This document shows, piece after piece, positions 52,884 to 63,412 of a stretch of 64,000 bases of DNA. Source of the DNA: Beverwykella pulmonaria (lineage: Eukaryota; Ascomycota; Dothideomycetes; Pleosporales; Melanommataceae). Numbering within the stretch: position 1 is the stretch's first letter; each line of letters begins with the position of its first letter. Under the pieces are notes generated by a model. That model was not told where the DNA came from. It saw only the letters and a program-made list of their open reading frames with translations, and did no database searches. The position numbers were made by a program, and so were the translations under genes. The stretch is from positions 689,905 to 753,904 of the forward strand of contig BCHH01000004.1 in NCBI GenBank assembly GCA_001599595.1, given 5' to 3'.

Positions 52884-55134
52884 ATGGCTCCCGAGGATAT
52901 CAAGGGCAAGAAGCGCAAGGGTTCGTGCTCTCGCAATTTAATTTTCGAGTCTGGCTAATTATTCTCTCCAGGCGCCGCGGACGCCGCACCCAAGCCGAAG
53001 AAGCAGAAAAAGGTTGACGAAGCTGCCGCTGCCACAAAGAAGTCAGCAAAGGCCCTCAATGCCGCCGTCAAACCAATCGACGACGTTCCGGTCAATGTCA
53101 AAGTTTCGCGCAAACGAGCCGCAGATCTCTTCGACGACCACGTTCCTGCCCAGGACGTTGCTGCAAAGGAGAAGAAAGGCAATAAAAAGAGCAAGATTAC
53201 CACCGAGGCCAATGGAGAAAAGGCAAAAGTTGCTGAGGAGAAATCCGACATGACTGAGGTCAAGCAGAAGCCCAAGAATTCCAAGAAGCCTTTTGCGAAA
53301 AAGACGGACGCCGAGAAGGAAAAGAAGGCAGAGAGTCACTCGAAGAGGATTAAACGCTTTCATGAGCAGCTGGAGGTGGAGAATGGAGACGAGGACGAGG
53401 AAGACGATCAGACCGCCGCTCTTCTTGCTGGCTTCGAGAGCGACAATGATGAAGAAGACCCAGCAGAAGATGTGGGGGTCGATACGGAGGCCAAGGCCGA
53501 CATCGACGCGAAGACCCGCACTCAACTAGACAAAGCCCCCCAGAAAACCGATGAGCCAGGAGTCATCTACGTTGGGTACGTCTCCAGCCTCGTTGAGAAT
53601 ATGAAAGTAAAAACATGCTAACCTGTATCAAAGCCGCATTCCGCACGGGTTCTACGAGTCTCAGATGAGGGCCTACTTCAAACAATTTGGAAAAGTCACC
53701 CGCCTCCGAGTCTCCCGCAACAAGAAAACGGGAGCTGCGAAGCACTATGCCTTTGTCGAATTCGCCTCCGCAGAGGTTGCAGACATCGTGGCTCGAACCA
53801 TGAACAACTATCTGATGTTCGGACATATCCTTCAATGCCGTGTCATCCCTACTGCCCAGGTCAACCCGAACCTATTTGACGGCGCCAACAAGCGATTCAA
53901 AAAGGACCCAAGGAACAAGAAAGAGGGTGCTGCAATGGAACATGGTGCTGAGCGAGCTGTGTGGGAGAAGAGAATCGCGAAAGAGCAGAAGAAGCGGGCT
54001 GGGCGAAACAAGATGCTACAGGGCGAAATGGACTATGAATATACCTCCCCAGCGCTAAAATTAGTCGAGGATGTTCCCAAAAACGCACTGGCGGTGGATG
54101 ACGGTGCAGCCGAACAACTCCTAGCCGAGACTTCAGCCGCCGATATCACGGATACTGTGCAGTCCGAGTCTAAGCCCAATCAATTGAGCGTCACTGAGAC
54201 AACTGTCAAAGCCAAAGCCAAGAAACCAAGGAAGCCCACCAAATCTAAGACAGCAAGTGACACGGATGCCATCATTGAAAAGGTTGACGCGGACACGGGT
54301 GCTGAAAAGGCTCTCTCCGAAAAAGTTCAAGCTGTTGCTGAAGACAGAGCAGACGTCTCCGAGAACCAGCCCAAGAAGTCAAAGAAGCGGTCCAAAGCCA
54401 AGACCGGTGAAAAGGCTGGAGCCGAAGCTGTCATCGAAAACGTCGTGGCTGATGTCAAGGCCAGTGCAGAGGCCGTTATTGACACAGCCAAGACTGTTGT
54501 TAGTAAGGTTGAAGCTGCGACAGCTTCGGAGAAAGACGACGCCATTACCGAGACAAAGCCAAAGAAGTCCAAGAAGAAGTCTAAGGGGAAGTCCAACGAT
54601 ATTGCTAGAGCGGACGCCGTTGTCGAGGAGGCTGATAGCAACGCTGCAGCCGAGGCCGTCGTTGAGAAGGGTGAAGCTGAAGGCGTTGCCGAGAAGGATG
54701 AAGCCGTCAAGGAGAAAAAGGCAAAGGGAAAGAAGGCGAAGAAGTCCAAGGCTGCCGACGCTGAAGGTGAAGCCGTTGCTGGGCAGGTCGAGGTCGATAC
54801 TACTGCTGGTGCGGAGGCTATTGTTGTACCAGCCAAGGAAAAGAAGGCCAAGAAAACGAAGAAGAGCAAGTCTGACCCTTTGCCCGAGACGACAGAGGAG
54901 ACGCCGGTGCAGAGTATCGTGGGCGATGTGATCGACAAAGCGAAGACTAGCACGAAGAAAGTCAAAGCTGCGAAGAAGGCCAAGCTGGACCAGGTGACGG
55001 AGACGAAGGAGGATGCTCCTGCACAGAGTATTGTCAGCGAAGTGATTGAGAAAGCTAAGACCGGCACGAAAAAGGTCAAGGCTGCGAAGAAAGCTAAGGC
55101 TACTACGGCCTCAACTGGTTCGACCGTAGACTGA
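52884..55134 (+). CDS. NOP15: NOP15/NIFK-like nucleolar RRM protein with long basic-acidic tail
   Basis: Exons 52884-52920, 52972-53575 and 53634-55134 encode 713 residues. The N-terminal 200 residues are Lys/Glu-rich and disordered. The single RRM (about 208-286) has RNP2 IYVGRI, restored across intron 2, and RNP1 HYAFVEFA, plus the Nop15-type segments IPHGFYESQMRAYF, NKKTGAAKHY and MNNYLMFGHILQC. Nop15 is needed for processing of the 5.8S/25S side of pre-rRNA in the nucleolus. The remaining 330 residues are repeats rich in Lys, Ala and Glu, far longer than in yeast Nop15 (about 220 residues in total). Large antisense and shifted frames over this tail are compositional artefacts. Confidence 0.88.
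54901..55104. repeat. 114-nt coding tandem repeat in the NOP15 tail
   Basis: Two diverged copies of a 38-residue unit (QSIVGDVIDKAKTSTKKVKA and QSIVSEVIEKAKTGTKKVKA) begin 114 nt apart at 54910 and 55024. Confidence 0.85.
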
Positions 55135-55589
55135 GGCATCTGGAATGGGAGCAGCGTGCTACGGAAACACAAAAGCGGGCGTTTTGGCATGATTTCCATA
55201 CCTGTTCATGACAGACAGATCGTACGAGTATCATCAAAACACAATACGTAGTGAGATTATGCAAGAGGTGGTAGTTCATGGACAGATTTCGTACGATATC
55301 CTCAATACAGTATGTTAGGATCTTCCAAGCGGTACTGGGTGGCTGTCATTGCAATATATTCACTGCGTTTAGGGCACTACAAGCAAGAATCAAAGACTAT
55401 GAAGTTCGTTATGTAGAGTTTCCGTGCAAGCTAAAATGCTCCAATATGTACACCGAGCTCCAAACAAGAAAAACTCTAGACCAAGTCCCACAAAAAAAAA
55501 AAAATATAACAGCGCTATGCAACGTCCCAATGATCCCACCAAATCCTATTCCCATTTTATCTATACCCATATCCGTACTCTCTCCCCTG
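55135..55589. other. Convergent 3' region of NOP15 and the PLC-like gene
   Basis: The 455 bp include an A-rich run at about 55491-55505. No gene was recognised. Confidence 0.5.
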
Positions 55590-56961
55590 TTACATCATCA
55601 GCGCCGCCGCAACCGCAATAATCAGTCCGAAGTACGTCATTGTCGGGTTTGATAGCACGGCAGCGAGAGACTCGGTACCGCAGCAATGCCGTTTGTATGT
55701 GACATTATTTGCACGGGCGGCGACTTCGAAAACGGAGCCGTTGTACGAACCGATGTTGTAGTAGTCGACGAGGAGGAAGTTGGGGGGACGGCCGTTGGTT
55801 TCTATTGCGCTGGTTAGTACGGGGCGTTATTTGGGTCTGTGGGTGTGTAATGGGCGTACCAGTGCACCGATTGCTCATCAACCCTAAACTCCCTGTGCCA
55901 TTTAGACCGTTTGTCACATTTAGCTCCACGGTATTCGGGATGAGCAAGCTGGTGCCGGCGATGCTGACTTCGACGTTGAGATTGTGGTTCGCCATGTACA
56001 TCATGTTGTTCTTTGTCTTGTCGCTGATCCCGTCCGGTCGCTGCAGCGTGCAGGGAAAATTAACATCCGTCGGACTAAACGGGGTTTCCCAGATATTGTA
56101 AAATTCCCAGAGCATGTAGGGCACGGCATTTGTATCGAAGTTGTAGTCGATGAATGTGATTACGCGTTTTCCACTTATGATTAGTTCGCCGAGTGTAGGC
56201 CAGTCCTCGAGCGTCATGGCGGTCTTCGGAGGTTGATAGATGTACTTTTTCAGTCCCGAGGCCTCGATGGGCGAGACGAAGTTGCTCGATGTGACCAAGG
56301 GATTGCCAGACGCGTCTTTGAGCTCAAAGTCGGCGTTGCCGAAGATGATCGTTATCACATCGAAGGGGTGGGCGGCGACCCATTGCGCCACTGTAGTAAG
56401 GTATTCTTCTACAGTCCCGGCATTGAGGAGATTGCACGACGTGTGGCAGTAGTACAAAGTCCCATTTACATAATGCGCTTGCCCCTGAAGCATGCGGATG
56501 CCGTCATTGAGTTGCTGGAGCACGGGGAGTGCTTGGTTAGAGCCCGCGTTGTTTTTTACAACAAAGGGCGAGTTGTGCGCGCAGACTTCTGTTATGTTGG
56601 AGTATCTGCGCGTACAGAATTCGGGGTAGTTGTTGCAGGGCTGGGTGTTGACTGGTGCCGCAGTGGTGGTATGTGCTGTTGCGTTGCCACTGATCGTCGT
56701 TCGCGTCGCACCTACCACCTGTGTGTATGGGTTTTCAGACGTGGTGCCTGAGGCTGTTGCGTTGGAGGCGCGGGTCGGTGCGGAGAGCCCAGGTATGCTG
56801 CCTGTCCCTATCGGGGTCGCGGTGAAGTCGGAGAGGTAGAGAGTCGGTGTCGCGTCGTCGCCTGTGAGCTGCCGGTCGGTGCCGGTCAGGGTTTTGATTA
56901 CTTGTTGCGACGTATCTTGGGCTATGGCAATGGCTGCCAGCCAGAGGATCTGGAACAGCAT
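55590..56961 (-). CDS. PLC-like phosphodiesterase (TIM-barrel), probably GPI-anchored
   Basis: Exons 56961-55860 and 55801-55590 encode 437 residues. A signal peptide (MLFQILWLAAIAIA) precedes a Thr/Ser-rich segment of about 90 residues. The PLC-like barrel then follows: CAHNSPFV, GIRMLQGQAHYVNGTLYYCH, ITIIFGNADF, GKRVITFIDYNFD, and, after the intron, NFLLVDYYNIGSYNGSVFEV and a CCG motif. The C-terminus is hydrophobic (YFGLIIAVAAALMM), fitting a GPI signal. The classic catalytic histidine pair of PI-PLC is only partly recognisable (H in AHNSPF, H in QAHY), so the activity is uncertain. It is probably an extracellular wall-associated enzyme. Confidence 0.86.
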
Positions 56962-57615
56962 GGCGTTGGTTGGCTTGGAGGTTCGCGATTCAAATTCGCT
57001 GTCTTGGAGTCTAGAAGCCGCAAACTCTCAAGAAGGACTTCGAGACCGGATTGGAAGCGAAAAGGCTGGCGTACTAATGGTGATCTTCACAATGAGGAAT
57101 CTGAGGGCGGATGCTGGTTCATTGACACAATTCGTCGTACAATGCTTTTGTGAATCGTATATGATGAGCACGAACAATCGATGGGTATGTCCAATTGAAT
57201 CTCAACGCAATGGCATGAACAGTAGAAGAAAAATCGAAAGAAAGCACCAAGCGAAAGGTTGGGACGAAACGCGAACCAGGGGCGGTGATGGGCTTTTGAA
57301 TCCATCGCCGATTTCCTCTTGCGTCGAACGATTGACGTCAAAACCCCACTTATTTGGAGGTTGTCCAGAACAAGCTTTCCAGCCACATCGGAGCAGCCAA
57401 CGATCGTCAAGAGCCGCGTGCCCGTGGTGCCCGTGCGGGTGCGACCGCGTAATGCAATGGGTCTTGGAGGATGGCGGCCAAGTTGGGGCTGATCTGCTTC
57501 GCTATTGTAGACGACGACTTGAAAGACTAGACTTTGAAATCAAGAGTCATATGAATCCAGAAACAATTCTCGAACATCGGCTTACTTCCCTTCTGCTGAC
57601 TACCGAACCGACTTC
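56962..57615. other. Spacer upstream of the PLC-like gene
   Basis: The 654 bp contain its promoter and the 3' flank of the next minus-strand gene. A long plus-strand frame (56864-57619) that overlaps the PLC 5' end is not considered coding. Confidence 0.5.
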
Positions 57616-58270
57616 CTAACCAAAGATATCCCCATACTTGCTCTTGCCCTCTAGAGCCTGTATCTCGCGCTTCAATACATCAATCCGGTAGTTCTTGAAA
57701 GCCGTCTCGATCCGCGCCCTCGACTCAGGATCTTGCGCAATTAACCTGGAAGCAGACGCCGTGCCTGTGAGAACACCAACTTCCCCCCCAAAAAACAGGC
57801 CTCCAAGAGAGAAGAAGAAGTAGGTAAGGCCATCACCCCATTTTGATGGGCCCGAGAGCTGTGCTGAAATGTCTGGCACTGCTTCTATAAGGCCGCACCT
57901 ATTAGCACCCAGTTCTTTCAAGGGAGTGGATAGGGGCCGCCCACCGGTTCTACCATCCGCGAAACGAACTTCCACTGGCTTCTCCATGGCCCTGAACGCA
58001 TTGAAATACGCGAGGCGCATCGTCCGCAGCCGAAATGCGAAGTAGAACCCGAGTCCAATTCCCACCAAAGAGCCAATGCCGGCATGGGTCGAAACTTTGC
58101 CTCCAGCACTCCTCAGCGTATCGCGGTCCGATTGGGTCAAGCTTCTTACTATTAGTGCTAACTTCGAAATGTATTGTTACGTGGACATACTCATGCCGAA
58201 GATGCTCCTCCGCGAGCTTCCGCAGCTCGTCACCCCGCTGATTCCTGAAGGCAGCCAGTGATCCAGACAT
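57616..58270 (-). CDS. Small fungal membrane protein with two hydrophobic segments, function unknown
   Basis: Exons 58270-58191 and 58141-57616, with a 49-bp intron, encode 201 residues. Two glycine-rich hydrophobic segments are visible: HAGIGSLVGIGLGFYFAF (about 43-60) and YFFFSLGGLFFGGEVGVLTG (about 120-140). Between them lies a basic-aromatic stretch and a short soluble loop; the C-terminus is a charged helix. The glycine zippers suggest helix packing in an organelle membrane, perhaps mitochondrial, but I recognise no named family. Confidence 0.75.
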
Positions 58271-58530
58271 GTTCCTTGTTGGTGGAAAGCTTCAGTTGTT
58301 CAATTGATTGGGATGGATGGGTAAATGAAGAAGAAAAGGATTTATCGGGTGAATTTTGTCAAGCTCGTAGATCAAACGTCATCCCGGAGCTTGCGCTCAC
58401 GACTAACGAAAAGGGGCTAGCGCATAATTCTACCGAGCGGTTCCGCATTCCTAATACACCACTTCTCATCCCAACCACTGAATCGCTATCAACAACAGCA
58501 TCTCTTAACCTTCATTCCCCGACTCCGTCC

Positions 58531-59313
58531 TCAACTTCCTGCTGCCATGCCGAACGACCTGACCTTTTGGTAGACAGCCGCCTCAATGGCCTTCGCTGCA
58601 CTCATAGCCTTCTTCGTCCAGTCCGTCATAGGATCCAAAGGTTCTACGTCCTTGCCAATCTTGTGGCCCTCCCCAAACTCGTGGATGGCAAGGAAAGAAA
58701 GACGCTCCGGTTCCTTGTCGTCGTTCCGCTGTTGAAAGAGTGTCTTGAAACGCGTCGTACGCTTCCACCCGGGCTGCTCGGACATTTGCTGGTTATGCTC
58801 TTCACGATACCAAGCGTCTAAATCTGCTTCTCCACCCGGTCCTGGTTCCATAGCCGCGTGTATGATGGTCGTAGCGGCATCTGTCCATGTCAGAGCTATC
58901 CAGTATAGCAATCTGTGAAGATACAAAGAAGACGGACCTTCGGGCTGCTTGGCCGTTTCGTACAGCTGCTCCAGTGCCAAAATCCTCAAATCAGACACAA
59001 TGAAATTCTCCAAAGGCTCGCCCTCCGGGAACATGTCGCTGGTCCTCTTGACGACTTGTAGCTTTCCAGCTTGCACATCGGCAAGGTCTGGAACTTTGTA
59101 GATGAGCATGAGAGGCTTATCGTAGTCTGGATTAGCAGCCTTGAACCGCCAGGCGGATTTGACAGCCCCAGTGTCAACCAGCGCTGGGATGTAGACCTCG
59201 TCGAGCCACTTCTCCAGGGTGTCCTGTGGTAGCTTGGACGATTCTCGGAGCGTCATGAAACTCTGGAGTATTCCTGGACCAGTCCATGCTGGTGGATTAT
59301 TTGCTTCGGGCAT
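58531..59313 (-). CDS. EthD-like dimeric alpha/beta-barrel protein
   Basis: Exons 59313-58938 and 58880-58531 encode 241 residues. The 57-bp intron has no stop and is in frame, but removing it joins KQPEG to DAATTIIHAAMEPG, restoring a continuous domain. Two ferredoxin-like repeats are suggested: LEKWLDEVYIPALVDTGAVKSAWRF, then ADLDAWYREEHNQQMSEQPGW, where the WYREEH block is typical of EthD/dimeric barrel proteins. These bind or transform small hydrophobic molecules; no active site is claimed. The ATG at 59313 was chosen as the first true ATG. Confidence 0.75.
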   Translation of the reverse strand: MPEANNPPAWTGPGILQSFMTLRESSKLPQDTLEKWLDEVYIPALVDTGAVKSAWRFKAANPDYDKPLMLIYKVPDLADVQAGKLQVVKRTSDMFPEGEPLENFIVSDLRILALEQLYETAKQPEGPSSLYLHRLLYWIALTWTDAATTIIHAAMEPGPGGEADLDAWYREEHNQQMSEQPGWKRTTRFKTLFQQRNDDKEPERLSFLAIHEFGEGHKIGKDVEPLDPMTDWTKKAMSAAKAIEAAVYQKVRSFGMAAGS

Positions 59314-61657
59314 GTTTGGGCGAATTTTAGGCAATGAAACATGATTCCCCAGCTATCGAGACAAACTCGTCTTTAAAATAAGTCGGGATGGATATGAGCA
59401 AGCACTCCTTCCGTCTACTCCGCACGCCGCGCCTACTCCGCACTAAGCCCGGGTGAGCTTAGCCGAGCATTTCCTCCAGCAACATGTCGATGTTGTCCCT
59501 CCACGTTACCGTCGTGGTAGACCAAATGTGCAAACAACAAGATGAGTGACTTGTCTCACATAACCAGTCGTCTCTGGTGGGACAAGAATCTCACGGAAAC
59601 TAGTGGACTCGGTGGGACCAATTCCCTTCTCGTTCGCCTAGGGCCGTTTGGCTGTCCTTTTGAGTATTGCTTGAAGGCAGCGGCAGGGCGTAGATGTCGG
59701 CAAACCGTGCAGTATTGCTGACATTATCAATAGGAGATTAATATAAACTTCACACCACCTTTGAGGTTTGAGGTTCGATTGTCGATGGTTCACTTTGATC
59801 GTCCACCCCTTACACAGTTTTTGGATTCTGACTCCACGGTCGTCGATAAGAGGTCTAAAAATTGGTCAGTGAGGAATGACCGACATGTGATGAAGTTGCC
59901 GCAAGGCACAATCTGCAAGAGACGTCACAGGTACCGAAGCGCTAGCTACTTGATATAGAAACTCGGCTCGACTTGGTACTTGACAAGATGCTTGTCTCAA
60001 ACCTTTGATCCTTTTCCGAGAAGGTTAATCCTTCATCCCCCTTCTTTCCGCAGAAGTACCAAAATATGACCATCACGAGCCGAAAATGGCCCGTGAGGCC
60101 ACGCAGGGAAAGAAACATGTTTCGACGCACGCTGCAATCAATCTCGAGAATCGAGCGTACCAAGATTTGCGTCGAGTGTGAGAGTGGAGGGATGGGCAAA
60201 TATTGCATTTACTATTACATTCGACTAGCCACTCAGATGCATCGAAAGAAAGTATTTTGACGATCAACAATAAATGTCTATTCTTAGATCGACCTCTCAA
60301 CTCGATTTTTTTTTTCGCTCTTCTCCCTACTAAAGTGCTGCTGTGCCGCATCGCTTGCGTGCACTGAGGCGATCGACCAAACACGTCGAGTTCCTGAGGC
60401 GATCAACAAACACGTCAAGCCCAACCCTTTCCCCATTTGCCCGTATGAGGCGACCTACTCAGTTCCAATATAGCTATATAGGATTCCGCCCATGCGAATG
60501 TGGTTCTTTACAAGGCACTCTCTCGTGCTGACGGTCTAAACCCACAGGGCTGAAATCCGCGCCAGAGGGTCGATTCGCTAGGATAAATGGCACCCTGGTC
60601 GCCGCGCGCATCCTGCGCCAGCCCTACGGAAAGACCCGATAAGACGGCCGTATTCAACGCCCAATGTGTGTTGCGCTGAGCAGCCACATTGAACGGCGAG
60701 GCAGATTGAGGAGGGTTGCAACGATGATACTGGTGAGATGGTGAGTTAGATGAAGGGGGGATCCTTCGCTGTATTTTCAGCAGAGGGGGTGCGGGGACGG
60801 GACGGTGCGACGGTTCCCTCCGCACGCCCAGTAAGATTCTGGTGGAGGGAGAGAATGCGAACCTGTGAGTGAGGCCAAGGTGAATTGCGCAAAGCCTCAC
60901 TGTCGCTGAGATCCTTCGCGACGCTAGCGCAGTACCGTCTTCAACTTCCCTCACCACTGACTTCATTTTGTGACTCCCCTACCATACCTTCGTTGTCCTC
61001 GTCTCTTTCGCACACCCCGCCAAAACACCCCACCTCACCACGTTGTGCCCAACATCGCGTCTCTCTGATCGGCACTGCAGTTTATTGCCAGTCTGTGCGC
61101 AAGGGTTCGGCTGACGTTTGGATGACAGCGTCTGCATGTTTCGTGGCAGCGGCAACGATTGGCTCTCATCCTGCAGATGTTTCTTTCAGCGGCTATGGGG
61201 CCCCCGGAGGGTGGGCTTGCATCCAAATTAGGTGTGACCACGCTGTGAAACTGTAAGCTTGAAATTCTTGCGCGGCAGTTGCTAGTTATATTCTGGCTTA
61301 TTTTGGGTTATGCCACAGGCGTTTTGGGCGATGGGCTCGATGATGCCACGAAGTTAAAGTAGTTAAAGAGGGCAGGTGGGGCGCAGGTGGAAGGCCTAAT
61401 ATCAGTCAGTGACTGAGTTGCTTTCTTCGACATTCAGCGTATTGATTATTGTTGTCGTTCTTGTTCTTGTCGTATTCCTTCAGCGTACTAGTTTTCAGCT
61501 CTGTCTTCACACCTTACTTTGTCCATATACCCCTCTATCGTAGACCGCGTTGTTCCGATTCGTCACCTTACACCCAACGATTGCTTTTATCTCCACCTCC
61601 AAGGGAAAGCAATCCATCCTGTATCATTAACTTGAGTACGGAAACACCAAGCCCGAC
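59314..61657. other. Long intergenic region, no gene recognised
   Basis: About 2.3 kb between divergent genes. It includes a short imperfect direct repeat at 60364-60416 and T-rich tracts. Frames at 60508-60966 (minus) and 60885-61256 (plus) have no recognised features. Confidence 0.45.
60364..60416. repeat. Short imperfect direct repeat
   Basis: Two copies of CTGAGGCGATC..CAAACACGTC (24 and 23 bp) start 30 bp apart. Confidence 0.7.
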
Positions 61658-63240
61658 ATGTCTAGCCTGGTCGATGTTATCGTTTGGCTTAACATCGTGC
61701 TCATTACCCTTACATTCGCCGCTCTCTCCACCAGAGTCGGAAGGCGAATTTTCTTGGTTGGGCAATGGAGTTGGCAGGATGGTGAGTTTCTTACCTGACA
61801 TTTTGGTGGTTTGGAGGCTGATGTGCGGACAGCGTTGGTCATTTTGGCTGCTGTATGTTGTATATGTCATGTAACGGGAGACGTCGACTTACAGTACGAA
61901 TAGGTCTCAGCAACCATATTCTCCGTCCTCCAAATGGTGGCAACACGCTATGGTCTCGGAAAGCATATGGCAGATGTTGATGTGGCCCAGTTGCCCACAC
62001 TCATCAAGGTACGGCCCATCCATACTCCATCTCCATCTCCATCTCTATCTGCATCTCTGTCTCCATCTCCATCTCCATCCCCATCTCTATCTCCATCTTC
62101 ATCTCCATCTCCCATACTAAATACCCCTAGCTTATCCTCACCTCCAACTGCTTTTACTTCCTGTGCAACTGGGCAGTCAAGCACGCGCTCCTCCTCTTCT
62201 ACACCTCCATCGCGCGTTCCCCAGGGTACCTATACAGCATCTACATCATGCATTTCGTCGCCTTCGGCTTTGGTCTGTCCTCCATCCTCGTGAACCTCTT
62301 CCAGTGTCGCCCCTTTAATAAGGCATGGAGAGGTGCTGAGGTCGAAGGATGGTGTGTCAATTTGAATATCTTTTTCTATTGTAATGCGAGTTTGATGTTG
62401 GCGACGGATGTCGTGCTGTATGCTATGCCTGTGGTGTTTACATGGCATCTGCAGTTGGTAAGTTTGATGTTGGATTGAGAAAAGGGAGAGGCTAATAGCG
62501 TGAACAGCGACGGCCGCAGAGGATTGGTTTGAATGCGCTGTTTGCGCTGGGCGGACTGTAAGTTATTCCCTACGAGGTAAAATGTAGACACAATGAGCTG
62601 ATGGCGTGTAGTGTTCTGGCAGCAAGCGCAGCGAGAATGCACTCTGTCCATCTTTTCAACACGAAGCCCGACTTCACCTGTAAGCCAAAGTCCTCGGAAG
62701 TCCGATCTAAATCCCACTAACATCACCCTAGACCGCTTCGCCGACGCTATGATCTGGTCCGTAATCGAAAACCACATCGCGATCGTCGTGTCCTGCGCCC
62801 CATCCGTAAAAGTAATCGCTCTCCTCTTGTTCCCCCGCCTAGCCTCATCTATCCGCTCCCTGGCCTCCAAAGCCACCTCCTCGACTTCACGTTCCCGCTC
62901 GCGACACTCTATACCAGACCTCGAGTCCGGTGTCACGAGAAAGAGCGATAAACTGAAGCCTACGCCGTCGAGCACGCCGCTTCCTTCGCCGGCGTTCACG
63001 CAAGGTAGTTCGGGGAACAGGACGAGGTCGAGTAGTGGGTTTTCGAAGTGGTTTAAGGGGCCTGCGAGTCCAGTGCTGGGGTCCGGGGACAGTATGGAGG
63101 AGAATGGATTGGTGTATGTGGAGGGGCAAGGCAGCGGAAAGGATGTCAGAATGGTGGATATGCGGAGTGACATACGGGTGCAGCATGACATTTCTGTGGA
63201 GAGCAATCGGGAGAGCAGTGATGCGCATTCGCATTCCTAG
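61658..63240 (+). CDS. SAT4/rhodopsin-domain integral membrane protein
   Basis: Seven exons, 61658-61781, 61833-61852, 61904-62008, 62131-62457, 62520-62557, 62612-62679 and 62732-63240, encode 396 residues. Seven hydrophobic helices are apparent. Family blocks include WQDALVILAAV (the W-D-D position), TRYGLGKHM, FVAFGFGLSSILVNLFQCRPF and W...GWCVNLNIFFYCNAS, then LATDVVLYAMPVVFTWHLQL and YRFADAMIWSVIENHIAIVV. After the last helix comes a Ser-rich cytosolic tail. This domain is common in ascomycetes (PTH11-related and SAT4 proteins) and its role is mostly unknown. Exon 2 is only 20 nt. Intron 3 (122 bp) consists largely of a hexanucleotide microsatellite. Confidence 0.88.
62024..62112. repeat. 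Imperfect (TCTCCA)n microsatellite inside an intron
   Basis: About 14 variably perfect TCTCCA/TCTCTA hexamers fill most of intron 3 of the SAT4-type gene. Confidence 0.85.
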
Positions 63241-63412
63241 TTGTACCAAATTCGAAGAGCATTATCCTAGCTTCATTACCATGTCCTGATACCATTCTGA
63301 ATCTGTGGAATATCCTGAGGTGTTTTAGCCTCCTTTCAACCCCTATCTTATATGTAATTGAAGTTTGAGCTGCAATTCCCTACCCCTCCGGTAGCTATCA
63401 CGCCCGTCCATA

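Noticed and set aside
54257..54931. 224-codon plus-strand frame inside NOP15
   Set aside because: A shifted reading of the same repeats, rich in Arg/Pro/Leu with no domain.
54327..55199. 290-codon minus-strand frame
   Set aside because: Antisense to the Lys/Ala/Glu repeats of the NOP15 tail; its Ala/Ser/Phe-rich composition is what the complement of those codons gives.
56864..57619. 251-codon plus-strand frame
   Set aside because: It overlaps the signal-peptide exon of the PLC-like gene and shows no family features.
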